Source of the DNA: Stropharia rugosoannulata
Lineage: Eukaryota; Basidiomycota; Agaricomycetes; Agaricales; Strophariaceae
NCBI GenBank assembly: GCA_028532985.1
Contig: JANCIK010000008.1
Span: forward strand, 186,001-250,000
Length of the DNA stretch: 64,000 nt
Reading direction: 5' to 3'
Shown here: positions 34,666 through 45,125 of the stretch, in pieces
How the letters are laid out: every line of letters begins with the position of its first letter
Position numbering within the stretch: position 1 is the stretch's first letter
Notes under the pieces: model-generated
Seen by the model: the letters and a program-made list of their open reading frames with translations, nothing else
Databases searched by the model: none
What the model was told of the DNA's origin: nothing
Made by a program: the position numbers and the translations under genes

Positions 34666-35188
34666 TCAGAGCAAAAACACGAACGGGATATCGAAAAGCT
34701 TAATGGTGTAAGGTCCGTATTCGGAGCCAAAGACTGTGGCCGACAAATCGAGGTACAAAGTCTTGCCCTTGAGGTAGAGTCGTGCAGTACCAGAGAGGAT
34801 GCCAGGGACTCCAAACGTAACAGATATACCGTCATTCAAGTTCCCCTTGAGTTCGGCCAAGGGGATGGTTCCAACAATGGGAATTATGACGTATAACTCC
34901 GCATCGATGGTAAGCGTGTCGAGGTCAATGTATCCTTTGACCTGTTCGAGAATACATATTGTAAGTGTCAAGATGGTGAGGGGGTGTAAATATACGTACA
35001 CCAAAGGTTACAGGACCAAGGGGGATTTGGACGTCAAAGTCCCACCTGCGACTGTTGATGTCCCCAAATGGAGGGGGGCCAGCAACGGCGAAGACATGAA
35101 TTTCTTGACCTCCATTCTTGTCCGAGCGGTCGACACGGTGGTGTCCCTCAAGAATGGCGCCGATGCCCTGGAATGTGTTGATAGACAT
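34666..35188 (-). CDS. 154-aa protein of unknown family, copy 3
   Basis: Minus-strand join(35188..35000, 34941..34666); TATAAAA at 35264-35270. It starts MSINTFQGIGAILEGHHRVD. Both exons and the intron are identical to copy 4 at 37281-37803. Against copies 1 and 2 about 19 of 154 residues differ, many of them in exposed-looking positions (YVIIPIVGTIPLAELKGNLN against YVKIPFGGTINLAHLKGNLI), while GPPPFG, RWDFDVQIP, LYLKGKTLYLDLSATVFG and GPYTIKLFDIPFVFL are fixed. Frame, length and splice sites are the same in all four copies, which argues for a translated gene under constraint. No function can be assigned. Confidence 0.8.
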
Positions 35189-35439
35189 AGTGTTTACTTT
35201 TTGTGTTGCGGTGAGTGAAGTGGGTGCAGTGATTGCTGAGTTTTGCGAGGCTTTGAGGGCTGATTTTATAACCCTTGGGTCAGTGAGGACGCATACCGCC
35301 GAGACCCGTTTGTCAACTCTCAAGATGGTTTAATCGGTCCCAAATATCTGGACATGCTTCTCTCGGATAGAACTGAGGTTTGACTAATCGACTCATCATG
35401 TCCGAATAATAATAGCTGACCGTAATTTCACACCCCAAT

Positions 35440-37030
35440 GCCCCATATGCTCACATGTAATCATTCCTTTCTAAATACGAGTACAAGAATAACCCTCTAT
35501 ATTAAGCATATATGTACCACTGGCCAATAGGATATTAGTTGTGAAATATGTCGTATAATACATGTTTATTGTATTTTTAGAACACAGGGTCCAAAGATAA
35601 TCTTGATAGTTCAACCTTGCAAAATATGCTGGTCCATTAGCTTCACTGAGAATAACATAGTACGGTGATCATGGTGCATACCGTATGAGGAACATTGTGA
35701 ACTGTATCATCAGAAGTCAGACCGAAGGTTTAATTCACTTTACGTGCATGCATCCGAAAGAAACGTCGGGATAGATGAATGTCCGCTGGTGCTGAAGACG
35801 TGTACGGACTATATTTCGGTTCCAATAACACTCGCTGTACACTCAAACTGTTGAAAAGCCGCCGACTATGTCCTCCTATACTCATCAGCAGCACCGAACC
35901 AGGTCTGATCTTGTTCAATGGAAAATAGCTCCCATCGTCGAGGATCACCGCAGAGTTGGACGCATGTATTGCGTGGCTGACAGGGATGACCATGTCTTCC
36001 CATTTGGACGCTTGCAGTTACTCTCATGCCAACTGCTAACGAAAAGGTCCCCGATTCACATGTTCTTCCAAGACGGCATAGCCTAGCTGTAAGCCACGGA
36101 GAGTCCCCATCGTTCTTCTCCATATTCGCCGCATTCAGGCCTATTCTGACTATTGGAGTGGCATTTCCAATACATGTTTTTGCCATCCCCTTCCCCGTTG
36201 ATGCATGTACCCGAGTTCCTGGTGCATAGAGTATACCACAAACACAGAGCCACTCGCAGTAATCAATGTACAGATCCTATTCATCTGGATTATCTCATCA
36301 GTAAGTATATGTGCGTTTAATGTAATGAGACAATTGGGGTGGGCTGCGGGACCAGAGTACGTACTCGCAAGGCTCATCCATATCCTAAGTGAGCAATGAG
36401 CGTGAGTGAACGCGAACTACATCCTGTACACGTTATCATTGCTCCAGCGGTCAGAGATCAATGCCGAGCTGTATGCGTGTAAACTTGCACCCAACCATTG
36501 GTCTTCTCATGTTATATCTTATAAGATCTCTGTACATTGTATGAGGTAGACACCGTATGATTTTTATTCGAGGCAATGGATCTGCAGTGGACGTAAGGGG
36601 ACATGTCAAGACGATCTTCGCTTCCTGAGTACTAAGAATAGAAATGTCACCTTTTTCCGAAGTAGGGCACCGGGGTGAAGTATTCAACAAAGCCGGGCAA
36701 CGGTACACGTGTGCTCCATACTTTGAATGGTGGACGGTAGACGGATTCTCAATCGTAATGATGATAATGCTTTCTGTGCATTGTATGACGTGGACACCGT
36801 ATGCTTTTTATTCAAGGCAATGGATGTGCACTGGACCTAAGGGGACGGGTCAAGACGATCTTCGCTTCCTGGGTACTGAAAATAGAAATGTCCCCCTTTT
36901 TCCGAAGTATGGCACCGGGGTGAAGCATTTGACAAAGCTGGCCAACAGTACACGTGTGTCTCATACTTTGAATGGTATAGCGTAGACGCATTCTCAATCG
37001 TAAAAGTATTTGATTTAATTACACGGGGCT
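35440..37030. repeat. Central spacer of composite element II with an internal tandem duplication
   Basis: Inverted relative of 18190-19640. It contains two tandem copies of a 230-240-bp unit (36537-36760 and 36778-37005), each starting CATTGTATGA, then ACACCGTATG, and ending GGATTCTCAATCGTAA or a close variant. Element I has a single copy. No gene is supported, though two minus-strand frames stay open in both elements. Confidence 0.6.
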
Positions 37031-37280
37031 CATTAGAGTGAAATTACGGTCAGCTGTTGTTATTCGGACATGATGAGTCGATTAGTCAAACCTCAGTTCT
37101 ATCCGAGAGAAGCATGTCCAGATATTTGGGACCGATTAAACCATCTTGAGAGTTGACAAACGGGTCTCGGCGGTATGCGTCCTCACTGACCCAAGGGTTA
37201 TAAAATCAGCCCTCAAAGCCTCGCAAAACTCAGCAATCACTGCACCCACTTCACTCACCGCAACACAAAAAGTAAACACT

Positions 37281-37803
37281 ATGTCTATCAACACATTCCA
37301 GGGCATCGGCGCCATTCTTGAGGGACACCACCGTGTCGACCGCTCGGACAAGAATGGAGGTCAAGAAATTCATGTCTTCGCCGTTGCTGGCCCCCCTCCA
37401 TTTGGGGACATCAACAGTCGCAGGTGGGACTTTGACGTCCAAATCCCCCTTGGTCCTGTAACCTTTGGTGTACGTATATTTACACCCCCTCACCATCTTG
37501 ACACTTACAATATGTATTCTCGAACAGGTCAAAGGATACATTGACCTCGACACGCTTACCATCGATGCGGAGTTATACGTCATAATTCCCATTGTTGGAA
37601 CCATCCCCTTGGCCGAACTCAAGGGGAACTTGAATGACGGTATATCTGTTACGTTTGGAGTCCCTGGCATCCTCTCTGGTACTGCACGACTCTACCTCAA
37701 GGGCAAGACTTTGTACCTCGATTTGTCGGCCACAGTCTTTGGCTCCGAATACGGACCTTACACCATTAAGCTTTTCGATATCCCGTTCGTGTTTTTGCTC
37801 TGA
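37281..37803 (+). CDS. 154-aa protein of unknown family, copy 4
   Basis: Plus-strand join(37281..37469, 37528..37803), TATAAAA at 37199-37205, 76 bp before the ATG, and a C-rich leader ending in AGTAAACACTATG. It is identical in exons and intron to copy 3, its mirror partner, and transcribed away from it, toward array T5. Because promoter-like units of T4 and T5 face these genes from downstream, antisense transcription into them is possible. That is inference from layout only. Confidence 0.8.
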
Positions 37804-38199
37804 ATTACATCGTGTATTGAGCTAATTATACAATCTAGCATCTGAGACAATTATGCTGAATGTACACGCAGCGTCACAGTCTGCGATAAATCTTGAGGGA
37901 AATGGATCTTGTAATAGTGAAAATGTGGAAAAATTATGAATCGTCAATGTTGTTGTAGTTGATTTCGAAAACAGTGTTTGTCCAGAATTTGTGTGCTTTG
38001 CGCACTCTTGCATATCGGCAACCTTGACTACCACTTCATCGTAGGACATGTCATGTCAGCCAATTCCTTACCTAAGACTGACCAGGTGACACAGATGATT
38101 TCAGTCGATCCTTAAACATCGTTTCTATCTCTTATCTATTTAGCCTAATGTTTCTTTGTATTACATAGTAATAGACTAAATTGTTACTTATAGTGAGTG

Positions 38200-40250
38200 T
38201 GATTGGAACCAACATGTAGTCTGTCCACGTCTTCAGCACCAGCAGACATTAATCTGCGCTGACCTTTGTTTTGAATGTGTGCATGCACTGTGAAATTATT
38301 CTCACTCAAGCCAATAGATCAACATAGTTGAACCGGTAACTTTATTCTTGCGTCCTATGTTTTACAAATGAAGTAAACACCTATCATATGACGAACTTCA
38401 CAGCGGATATTAGTCTATAAATGCTTGATATATAGGGTCGCCTTTGTACTAGTAGTTGAAAAGGAAGTTTACAAGTGAGTACAGGGCACATTGGAATTCG
38501 AAATTGCAGCCACACATCCTCGTGTCGTGTCAAGAGCGCGGGGGGAGGCAACATCGGAAAGGGGGACAGAAAGCAGATAAGTACCAACGGAAGAGCGTAG
38601 ACCTGTGACAGTTCGTCTAGAGGCAAGTCGCCCGGAGTGCCTCTACGAGGGTCCTTCAGACGCATTTGACTCCTATAGAGGCCAGGTCACGAGTCTAGGA
38701 GGAGCGTACGCATAGCTGAGGAGAATGAATGGAGTGCGGGGTGTCTGTATAATGTACGATGCCGCGCGACATGCTGAGACTGCATATACACTCCATATCC
38801 AGAGAGAACTTGTACCGGGCTGCCCGAGGAGCGCATGCAGCGACGAGGAAGAGCCAAAGTGTGGGGACTGGCGAACAACAGAACACAGAAACAGACATTT
38901 CAAAGGAACCAACAAAAGACCGGTTTTGTACTCCGACAGCTTGCCCAGTATGTGACACCAGGGAACAACCAAGGGCAGGTCCTTGGGTCCTTCGATCGTG
39001 CTAAAGAGGCGGGGCGGGGAGACATCAGAAAGGGAGACACAGATCCGATAAGCATTGGCCAGGGAAAGTACTCCCAAGTAGAAAAAGAGAGCGACCGCCA
39101 GTACTGTTACCACTGCCGGGAAGCGACGCAACATAACAGGAGGTCAGCTCGGCACACCTACATACCTCAACGCCAGAATACGAGACGGTGGCCGCATACA
39201 CAGCTCAGACTATGAGAACGTACCAGAAAGCACGGTAAGCCGCTCGAGGAGAGGATGCAGCGACGAGGGAGAACAAAGCCGGGGGTCTGGCGTACCACTA
39301 AACACGGGACCAGAAAGAACAGTACTGCCCAGACTGCTTGCCAGATACTTCCAGTACGCCGAGACGACACGGGTGTGGCCTCACTTGTATGTAAGAGTGC
39401 ATATTCACACCCGGGTAGCGTCGCGGGCAAGGTTATGTTGACAGTATGTCGTACCGGGGAGGCGGGGCGGCTCGACATCGACAAGGGGTGCCGAAAACAG
39501 ATAAGTACCGACGAGGGACGGTATGCAAACGCAGGGGGAGAGAATAAAGGACCTGCACAGTACATCAGAGCCTATATGATATCAGACGCTATGCAACATG
39601 CGGGGATTGCATACACTCCTGCGTACCAGAAAGCAGCGAGTTGGACAAGAAGTGGTTGCAGTAGTGAGGGAGAGCCAAAGAGCGGGACTGGCGTACAACA
39701 GAACACAGGGGCATACAAAGCAGTTGATGGAAGACCGTATTTATACTCCCGCACGGGATGGGCTTGCCCTGCACGAGATAATGCGTATGCACCTGGGGAG
39801 TACTGTGAAGGTGGTCGCCGTGGTCCTTGGGTCGCGCCAAGAAGGTGGGGCGAAGTAGGTAAGCATCGACGAAGGAAGGTCTGATCGTCCGAAGGGGGGA
39901 AGACGATGAGGGGACCTTGTCGTGAGAAGGGAAGACGAGGTCCAGGTCAGTACGCACAAGTGAGGTGAACGCAGGCTATGTGGTGGGGAGAGGAAGGTCA
40001 GCGGTCGTACGAGCACAAAGGCAGAGGCAGAGACAGAGCGACCAAGGTCCCAAAGATGAAAAGACGTATTTGGAAGGGCGACAGGAAGCAGATAGGCACC
40101 AATGGGGGAAAATATACGCAGGGTTGCGGGAACCGCATACACACCTGGCGAGTCGCCCGAGAAGCGGATATAGAGGCGAGCGAGAGCCAAAGACCAGGGA
40201 ATGCGTACAGGACATACGGACGAGTTGAGGGAAGAAAGGATTGAGAGGGG
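38200..40250 (-). repeat. Array T5 with flanking sequence (composite element II, right arm)
   Basis: From 38480 the minus-oriented array family: GCCCGGAGTGCC with GAGGCAAGTC near 38620-38645 matches T8 near 59895-59925, and unit cores lie at 39407 and 39783. The frames at 38673-39134 (-) and 39255-39884 (+) are compositional shadows. No gene is supported. Confidence 0.6.
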
Positions 40251-40254
40251 TACG

Positions 40255-40445
40255 CTTCATGAAGATAGATTTCAACTGATGAATCGACGTAGAACATAGA
40301 CAGGAACCAAGCCACGAATCTCGGGCTGATGAACGTTGGTAACAATGGACATTACTCCCACGGGACCAAGGATCAACATTATCTTCAAGCTCCGACAAGC
40401 ATGCCGGCTCCGGCCGGAATCGCGGCAGGATAAATTCCTTACGAG
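40255..40445 (-). repeat. Terminal repeat A of composite element II, right end
   Basis: ACAATGGACATTACTCCCAC near 40343, then CCGGCTCCGGCCGGAATCGC and GGCAGGATAAATTCC, inverted relative to 31490. It is followed directly by the 3' flank of a terpene synthase copy. Confidence 0.6.
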
Positions 40446-40704
40446 CCCTTGAAAAATCCGTGATACTAATCTCAATGGGCTTCTCTCTGAGTTGTTAATT
40501 TTTTCCACAGCATAAATCCCTGAGAAGAGGACTATGTAACTATATATTTTCTGTACTACGCTACATTGGCATATGTACCGCGTTTCCTGGACGATATTGC
40601 TCCCCTTTCCTTCCGCAATCACTCTTTGTACACGTCACAAATATGAAACAAAATCGTAGGTAAAGGACCCTAGCTTTCTTATCTTCTCCATCGGTTTATA
40701 CAGC

Positions 40705-41207
40705 TCATTCACGCATTAATTCATCCATGCGGTATCTGTCAAAGGATGTGTGGAAGCCCACATAGCCAACTATGAAATTCCTCCATGCATCGTAAGCCTT
40801 GGGCTCGACCGCGAGAATATTAGACACCCGTGCTTCCACCACCACAGCATCATTGGCCATCCGTTCACAGGCCTCTAAGTTGGACAACCCTTCCGCTCTG
40901 GCCAGACAAGAGACATAGTTGACGGTTTCCCCAAGGACCTCTTCCTTGTAGAATGAAAGGACATCACTAAGTGAACGAAGTGGTCAGTGCATGGCTCGTG
41001 GAAAGAGTGGTCTTCGAAGCCTCACCCTACCCACCTGATACAGTCAATAGCATCGGGGATGCACTGAAGAGTGCCAGCTTAATATAAATATTACTCATGG
41101 CTTAATTCAGTGCATACCTGGATGTAGCTTTCTAAAGGAACATTTCGCGGAAAAGCCGTCAAAGCATACGTCGCGGAAGAACCAGACATTTGTCGGGTGA
41201 ACGCAGG
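40705..41207 (-). pseudogene. Terpene synthase 3' part, copy 3, truncated by a Copia LTR
   Basis: Minus-strand exons: part of exon 2 (FTRQMSGSSATYALTAFPR, about 41207-41119), exon 3 (CIPDAIDCIRWV, about 41065-41030) and exon 4 (DVLSFYKEEVLGETVNYVSC to YRMDELMRE stop, about 40968-40705). Splice signals are kept. The codon for the metal-binding Asn of the NSE motif, formed across the last junction, reads GGT (Gly) instead of AAT. Exon 1 and the DDTYE region are missing because a Copia LTR lies immediately upstream. It is the least decayed fragment, but it cannot encode a working cyclase. Confidence 0.75.
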
Positions 41208-41880
41208 GTTATCAGACAGACACGAAGTGCTCAGTGTCAAGGATGGAATGACGACTATGTTATTCACCTATCAGACAGACACGAAGTGCTACAGGTGAAT
41301 AAGTAGGAGTACATGACATATGAGTGGTGAACGATCTTACCTCAGTGTCAAGGATGGAATGACGACTGAGGAAAGGGAGAAAAGGGGGCGTGGCACGTAT
41401 AAGTATACGTTGTCACGTGTGTAAATGTCCTGTGATCCATGGACCCGTATATGTCCAACACACCCCCAACAGGACAACAGAACAGGAAGAAAGAAGCAGC
41501 AGTCATATTAGAGAGGAAGGATTAATAAAAGATAAGAAATATTGTAGGTGTAGTTCAAAGTAGAGTATAAGAAAAGGAAAAATGCTTTGGAATAATGGAA
41601 TTAATAAGAAAACTCAATATTTAAAGATGCAGAGTAGTGGGTAAAACACGCATACCGAGGACGAACCTATGGCGATTAAACGCCTCGAGCGGTAGCGGTT
41701 TTGTGAATAAGTCAGCGGGCATATCTGCCGTAGGGATCCATGATGCCGAGAATGTTCCATCTGCTACATGCTGTCGGATGAAGTGATGGCGAATGTCGAT
41801 ATGCTTAGTTCTCGATGACAGCGATCGCGACTGTGTGAGTTTGAGTGCTGCTTGGTTATCCGACAGGATATAAGGTTAGC
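41208..41880 (-). mobile_element. Ty1/Copia remnant: RNase H end plus 3' LTR
   Basis: On the minus strand 41868-41650 encodes the C-terminus of a Copia RNase H: LSDNQAALKLTQSRSLSSRT, KHIDIRHHFIRQHV, then WIPTADMPADLFTKPL and FVLGMR. About 190 bp later a G-rich tract (GTTGGGGGTG) precedes TGTTGGACATATACG at 41460, the LTR start. The LTR runs to about 41208, where it abuts terpene synthase exon 2. It contains an internal duplication: TATCAGACAGACACGAAGTG near 41210 and 41270, and CAGTGTCAAGGATGGAATG near 41235 and 41343. The rest of the element and the other LTR are absent. Confidence 0.8.
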
Positions 41881-42066
41881 GGGAGCTCCACTAAGAATAG
41901 AAGCGAGCGAGAATGACTACTCGTTAACTAATATATATATCCCTCGGTCTTGGGACCACTTCACAAACGCGAGCCTAGGCTGAAGTCCACACCACTTACC
42001 AACTTGTGCCAAGAATCAACCAGCTGACATCCTCCTCCTTACATACAAGGTCATATACAAAAAGAA

Positions 42067-42925
42067 ATGACCAGTACAAGCAAACCTGCACATTCTCTAG
42101 CAGAAATAAATGGGATTCTGGGACACTGCAACAATGTAACGATCTACGGCGGCAACTTTATAATTGGCAATGAAGTAACTTTGAAAGGCAGGTTCGCTTT
42201 TATTGGTCATTAGCTGCGTACTTATGACTCTACAGACACAGACATTTGTGAGCGCTCTCCCCCTCTTCAAGACAATACTTGCAAGAACTCTATTGGTCGT
42301 AATCATCCCGACGGCGGCGTACGTCCCCCATCAAGTCACGTGAATACGCTACTCATATCACTACTAAATCTCCAGTGTATGAGTTTTGTACAATATGTGC
42401 GCTCCAGGGCATCACCGTCGCTCAATAGGGGCAGCAATGGGGCTCGAAAGGACTGTTCCTGTCATCATGTATGTATGCACAGCTACACATTCTCAGGCCT
42501 GGTGGTCACCCAGGAATATGAAATTAATTTACATTCAGAGCTGCTCAAGCTGCACGAACAAAGATAACTGCGCACGCCATTCTATGCCGTGCTCCGGATT
42601 GCAATGCAGCCATCTCTCCAAACCCACCACGTTAGATGCGGAGAATATAACAGATTCAGCACAGCATCTGGCGCCCTCTGGGCACACCACTGACGTGGGA
42701 AGTACCGTTTCCGACACTCACGGGTGTACATCATGCGGAAGATCTCTGCTTCATTGCCGTTCGAGGAATCGCCCAAAACACCGCAAAGAGTCGTCAAGAC
42801 ACAGGGAAAGAGCCGTACATCCAGCTGTCCCGCCAGTCGCAGGTTTCTACGTGATGCCGTACTCAAGACAACAGAAAATTCTTCGCAAGCTCAGCCAGAC
42901 CATTAAAGGCCGAAAGTACCAGTAA
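42067..42925 (+). CDS. M-family small Cys-rich protein, copy Mc (196 aa)
   Basis: Plus-strand join(42067..42187, 42236..42318, 42539..42925). Exon 1 has the standard 121 nt (ILGHCNNVTIYGGNFIIGN) but its donor reads GCAGGT, so a GC-AG intron or a damaged site. Exon 2 is 83 nt and in frame (DTDICERSPPLQDNTC). Exon 3 encodes SCSSCTNKDNCARH, GCTSCGRSLLHCRSRNRPKH and GFYVMPYSRQQKILRKL, ending RKYQ stop. It is diverged from Ma/Md/Me yet still open with the same domain order, and most similar to Mb. Function unknown. Confidence 0.55.
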
Positions 42926-43500
42926 TCATTTCGTTGTGAGCCATAGATTTCAGTTTTCCAACGTTTATCCATCTCACTCGCTTCTGTTTCACAGATTTCT
43001 CACTGCGGTCTCGCTGGTTATCCACAAGTAGACGTTGATGTATTTTCAAAGGAAATGAACAATTGGCATGGATGTAAATATTTAGTTTGATAGTATTTAT
43101 ACATATACGTCTTAACAAATAATCAGTACGATTCTGTACAAGTGATTTTTGTGGCCAGTCCTATAGGCCGACCTGCGAATGCTAATCATTGAATGGATAC
43201 AGTGAATTATGCAGTGTATAGCAAAGGTTAAACGGAGCCAGAACATAATCATATCTGACGTCAGTGTACACAGCATATACGAGCAATTACGTGGATGTAA
43301 GGTTATGCACAGTGCGTCAAGTAATTCCATGGTCGACATCGCCGGTGGACAAGTGCCACAGTGAGCTGCAGAATCAAGAAACATTCCCGAAGTGCAGGAT
43401 GGATTATACTTACATACGCTACGGAGAGATACTTCTGCAACGAGCCACAGCAGGAGAAGCGCGACGAGACAGAGAACAGGATATAGGGAGAACACCTGCA
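42926..43500. other. No gene supported
   Basis: The first 150 bp match, inverted, the flank at 28640-28775 (part of the large inverted duplication). The rest holds no frame or repeat that I can support. Confidence 0.45.
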
Positions 43501-45065
43501 TCAGGGTAGGTGAGCACTCACCTACGTCGTGAGCAGTAAAACAAGGCATTGTATTCGGGGAACGTGTACGAACCTAAATTGTTGAGCATAGTCATATGGT
43601 ATAACAAGGAAGTGCAAAGGCCTTTTTGTTCGTGCCAGCAAGGAGTTGCCCACGAAATGGGGCACGGGAGCCAAACAGCAGGGAGTTGTGTACACCACGG
43701 CGGACCGTGGAGAGACGAAGATTTTAACCACGGTACAGCGAAAGGCGCAGGGAGCACATACGCACCGCAGCATAAGAGAACACATCACAAGGGAGATGAT
43801 TTACCCAGAGAGAGGATATAGCGCCGAGCGAGAGCCAAAGAGGTGGGCCTTGCATACAAGGTGGTATGGCAACAGACAAGGTACTTGGCAGAAGACCCTT
43901 ATACTCACAGTACGAACGACACGGCGCAGGATAGGCTTGCCCTATATGCGACGGTGCATATATGGACATGGGGAGCTTCGTGGCGGAAGTCGATGTGGTC
44001 CTTAGGCTCGGGCGGCGTGACAATACAAAGGGATAAAGCAAGTAGATATGAAGCGACGAGGGGAGAGTCCGCCCGACTGTAAAAGAGAGGGAACGAGGAA
44101 AGGTTAACCTGTAAGATGTCGGAGCAGAAGATTTCACGGGAAGGGGCAGGAGGTTCTGGGCAAGTACACATCTAGAGTGGCGGGAGGCGAGCCCGCGAGA
44201 AGCCGATGTATCACCAAACTGCGGGGGGTAGAGTACAAGGAAGCACGGGACAGACAATGCAGAAGACTGCTTTTATATTCCCAGTATTTCGGGATAGTAT
44301 ATAAAAGTGCATACATGCACCCGGGAGCGTCGCGGGGCAGGTTGTTGTGGACTCTGTGTCGTGCCGAGAAGGCATGGGGGTGTGATATCAGTAAGGGAGA
44401 CAGGGACCAGATAAGCATTGACGAGGGGGGAGCTTACCCGACTGAGAAGGGAGGTCGGCGTGGGAAGTGAGGACGAGATGCTGGTGAGTACAGCGCACGC
44501 CCGAGTGAGGGAAGAGAAGGGGACGCCATCAGGGTGACGGGGAGATGTAGAAACACAGAGGCAGAGACAGAGATCAAGCGGCCGGGACCCGAAAGGAGAG
44601 AAAGTATGTACGAGAGTGAAGGGACTGAGTTCATAAGCACAGCGGCGGGGCAGCCGTGAAGATGCCAGGGAGGCAGGGAATCAATACTAACGGGGGACTT
44701 ATATGCTTGGCTATCCCAGATTTTCATCCACGCTATCGCACGGAAGCTCTGGCAGCTCCCAGAACATCTTCTACGGACAACGTAGCGGGAGTTAGGTGCA
44801 CGCATCCAAGGGATAACGGATGTGAAATAGCAACTAGTTGGAGGTAGTGCATGAGAGGAAGACTGCTACACTTAATCGACCGCACTTTGGGAAGAAACTC
44901 ACTATCAGCACGTGCTGGGCTGAGCGTTGAGCTATGGACGTACCCAACTGGAATATCCCGTGGCCCCGCGCCCCTAACCTTAGTCCACTATAGTCAGCTA
45001 GAGATCGTACTAGTAGATCCGGCACAGCCTTCTGTTCCGGAATAGGTTATAATTAGAAATATGAA
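43500..45065 (-). repeat. Promoter-like array T6 and decayed terminal repeat B
   Basis: Minus-oriented members of the array family with cores GTGCATATATGGAC (about 43955) and GTGCATACATGCACCCGG (about 44300). From 44740 the sequence matches terminal repeat B (CAGCACGTGCTGGGCTGAG, ACGTACCCAACTGG). No gene is supported; the minus frames at 43724-44257 and 44434-44805 are compositional. Confidence 0.55.
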
Positions 45066-45125
45066 AATACTCAGGAGCGCCAGGGGTACTCAGGAGTGCC
45101 AGGGATACTCAGGAGCGCCAGGGTG
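45066..45125. repeat. 19-bp tandem repeat, three units
   Basis: Three units of TACTCAGGAGCGCCAGGG(G/A) lie immediately left of the outer foldback element. The last 7 bp (CAGGGTG, 45119-45125) are the target-site duplication of that element. Confidence 0.75.

Larger units (their letters stand above)
31490..40445. mobile_element. Composite palindromic element II, 9 kb, uninterrupted
   Basis: Order: terminal repeat A (31490-31700, +), array T4 (+), 154-aa gene copy 3 (-), central spacer, copy 4 (+), array T5 (-), terminal repeat A (40255-40445, -). The inner arms (about 34450-35430 and 37035-38090) appear identical over most of their length. Element I (5190-22905 minus the 9.3-kb insertion) has the same order and about the same size. 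No transposase or reverse transcriptase frame is seen inside. Mobility is inferred from the shared ends and the partial third copy at 57300-59985. Confidence 0.6.
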
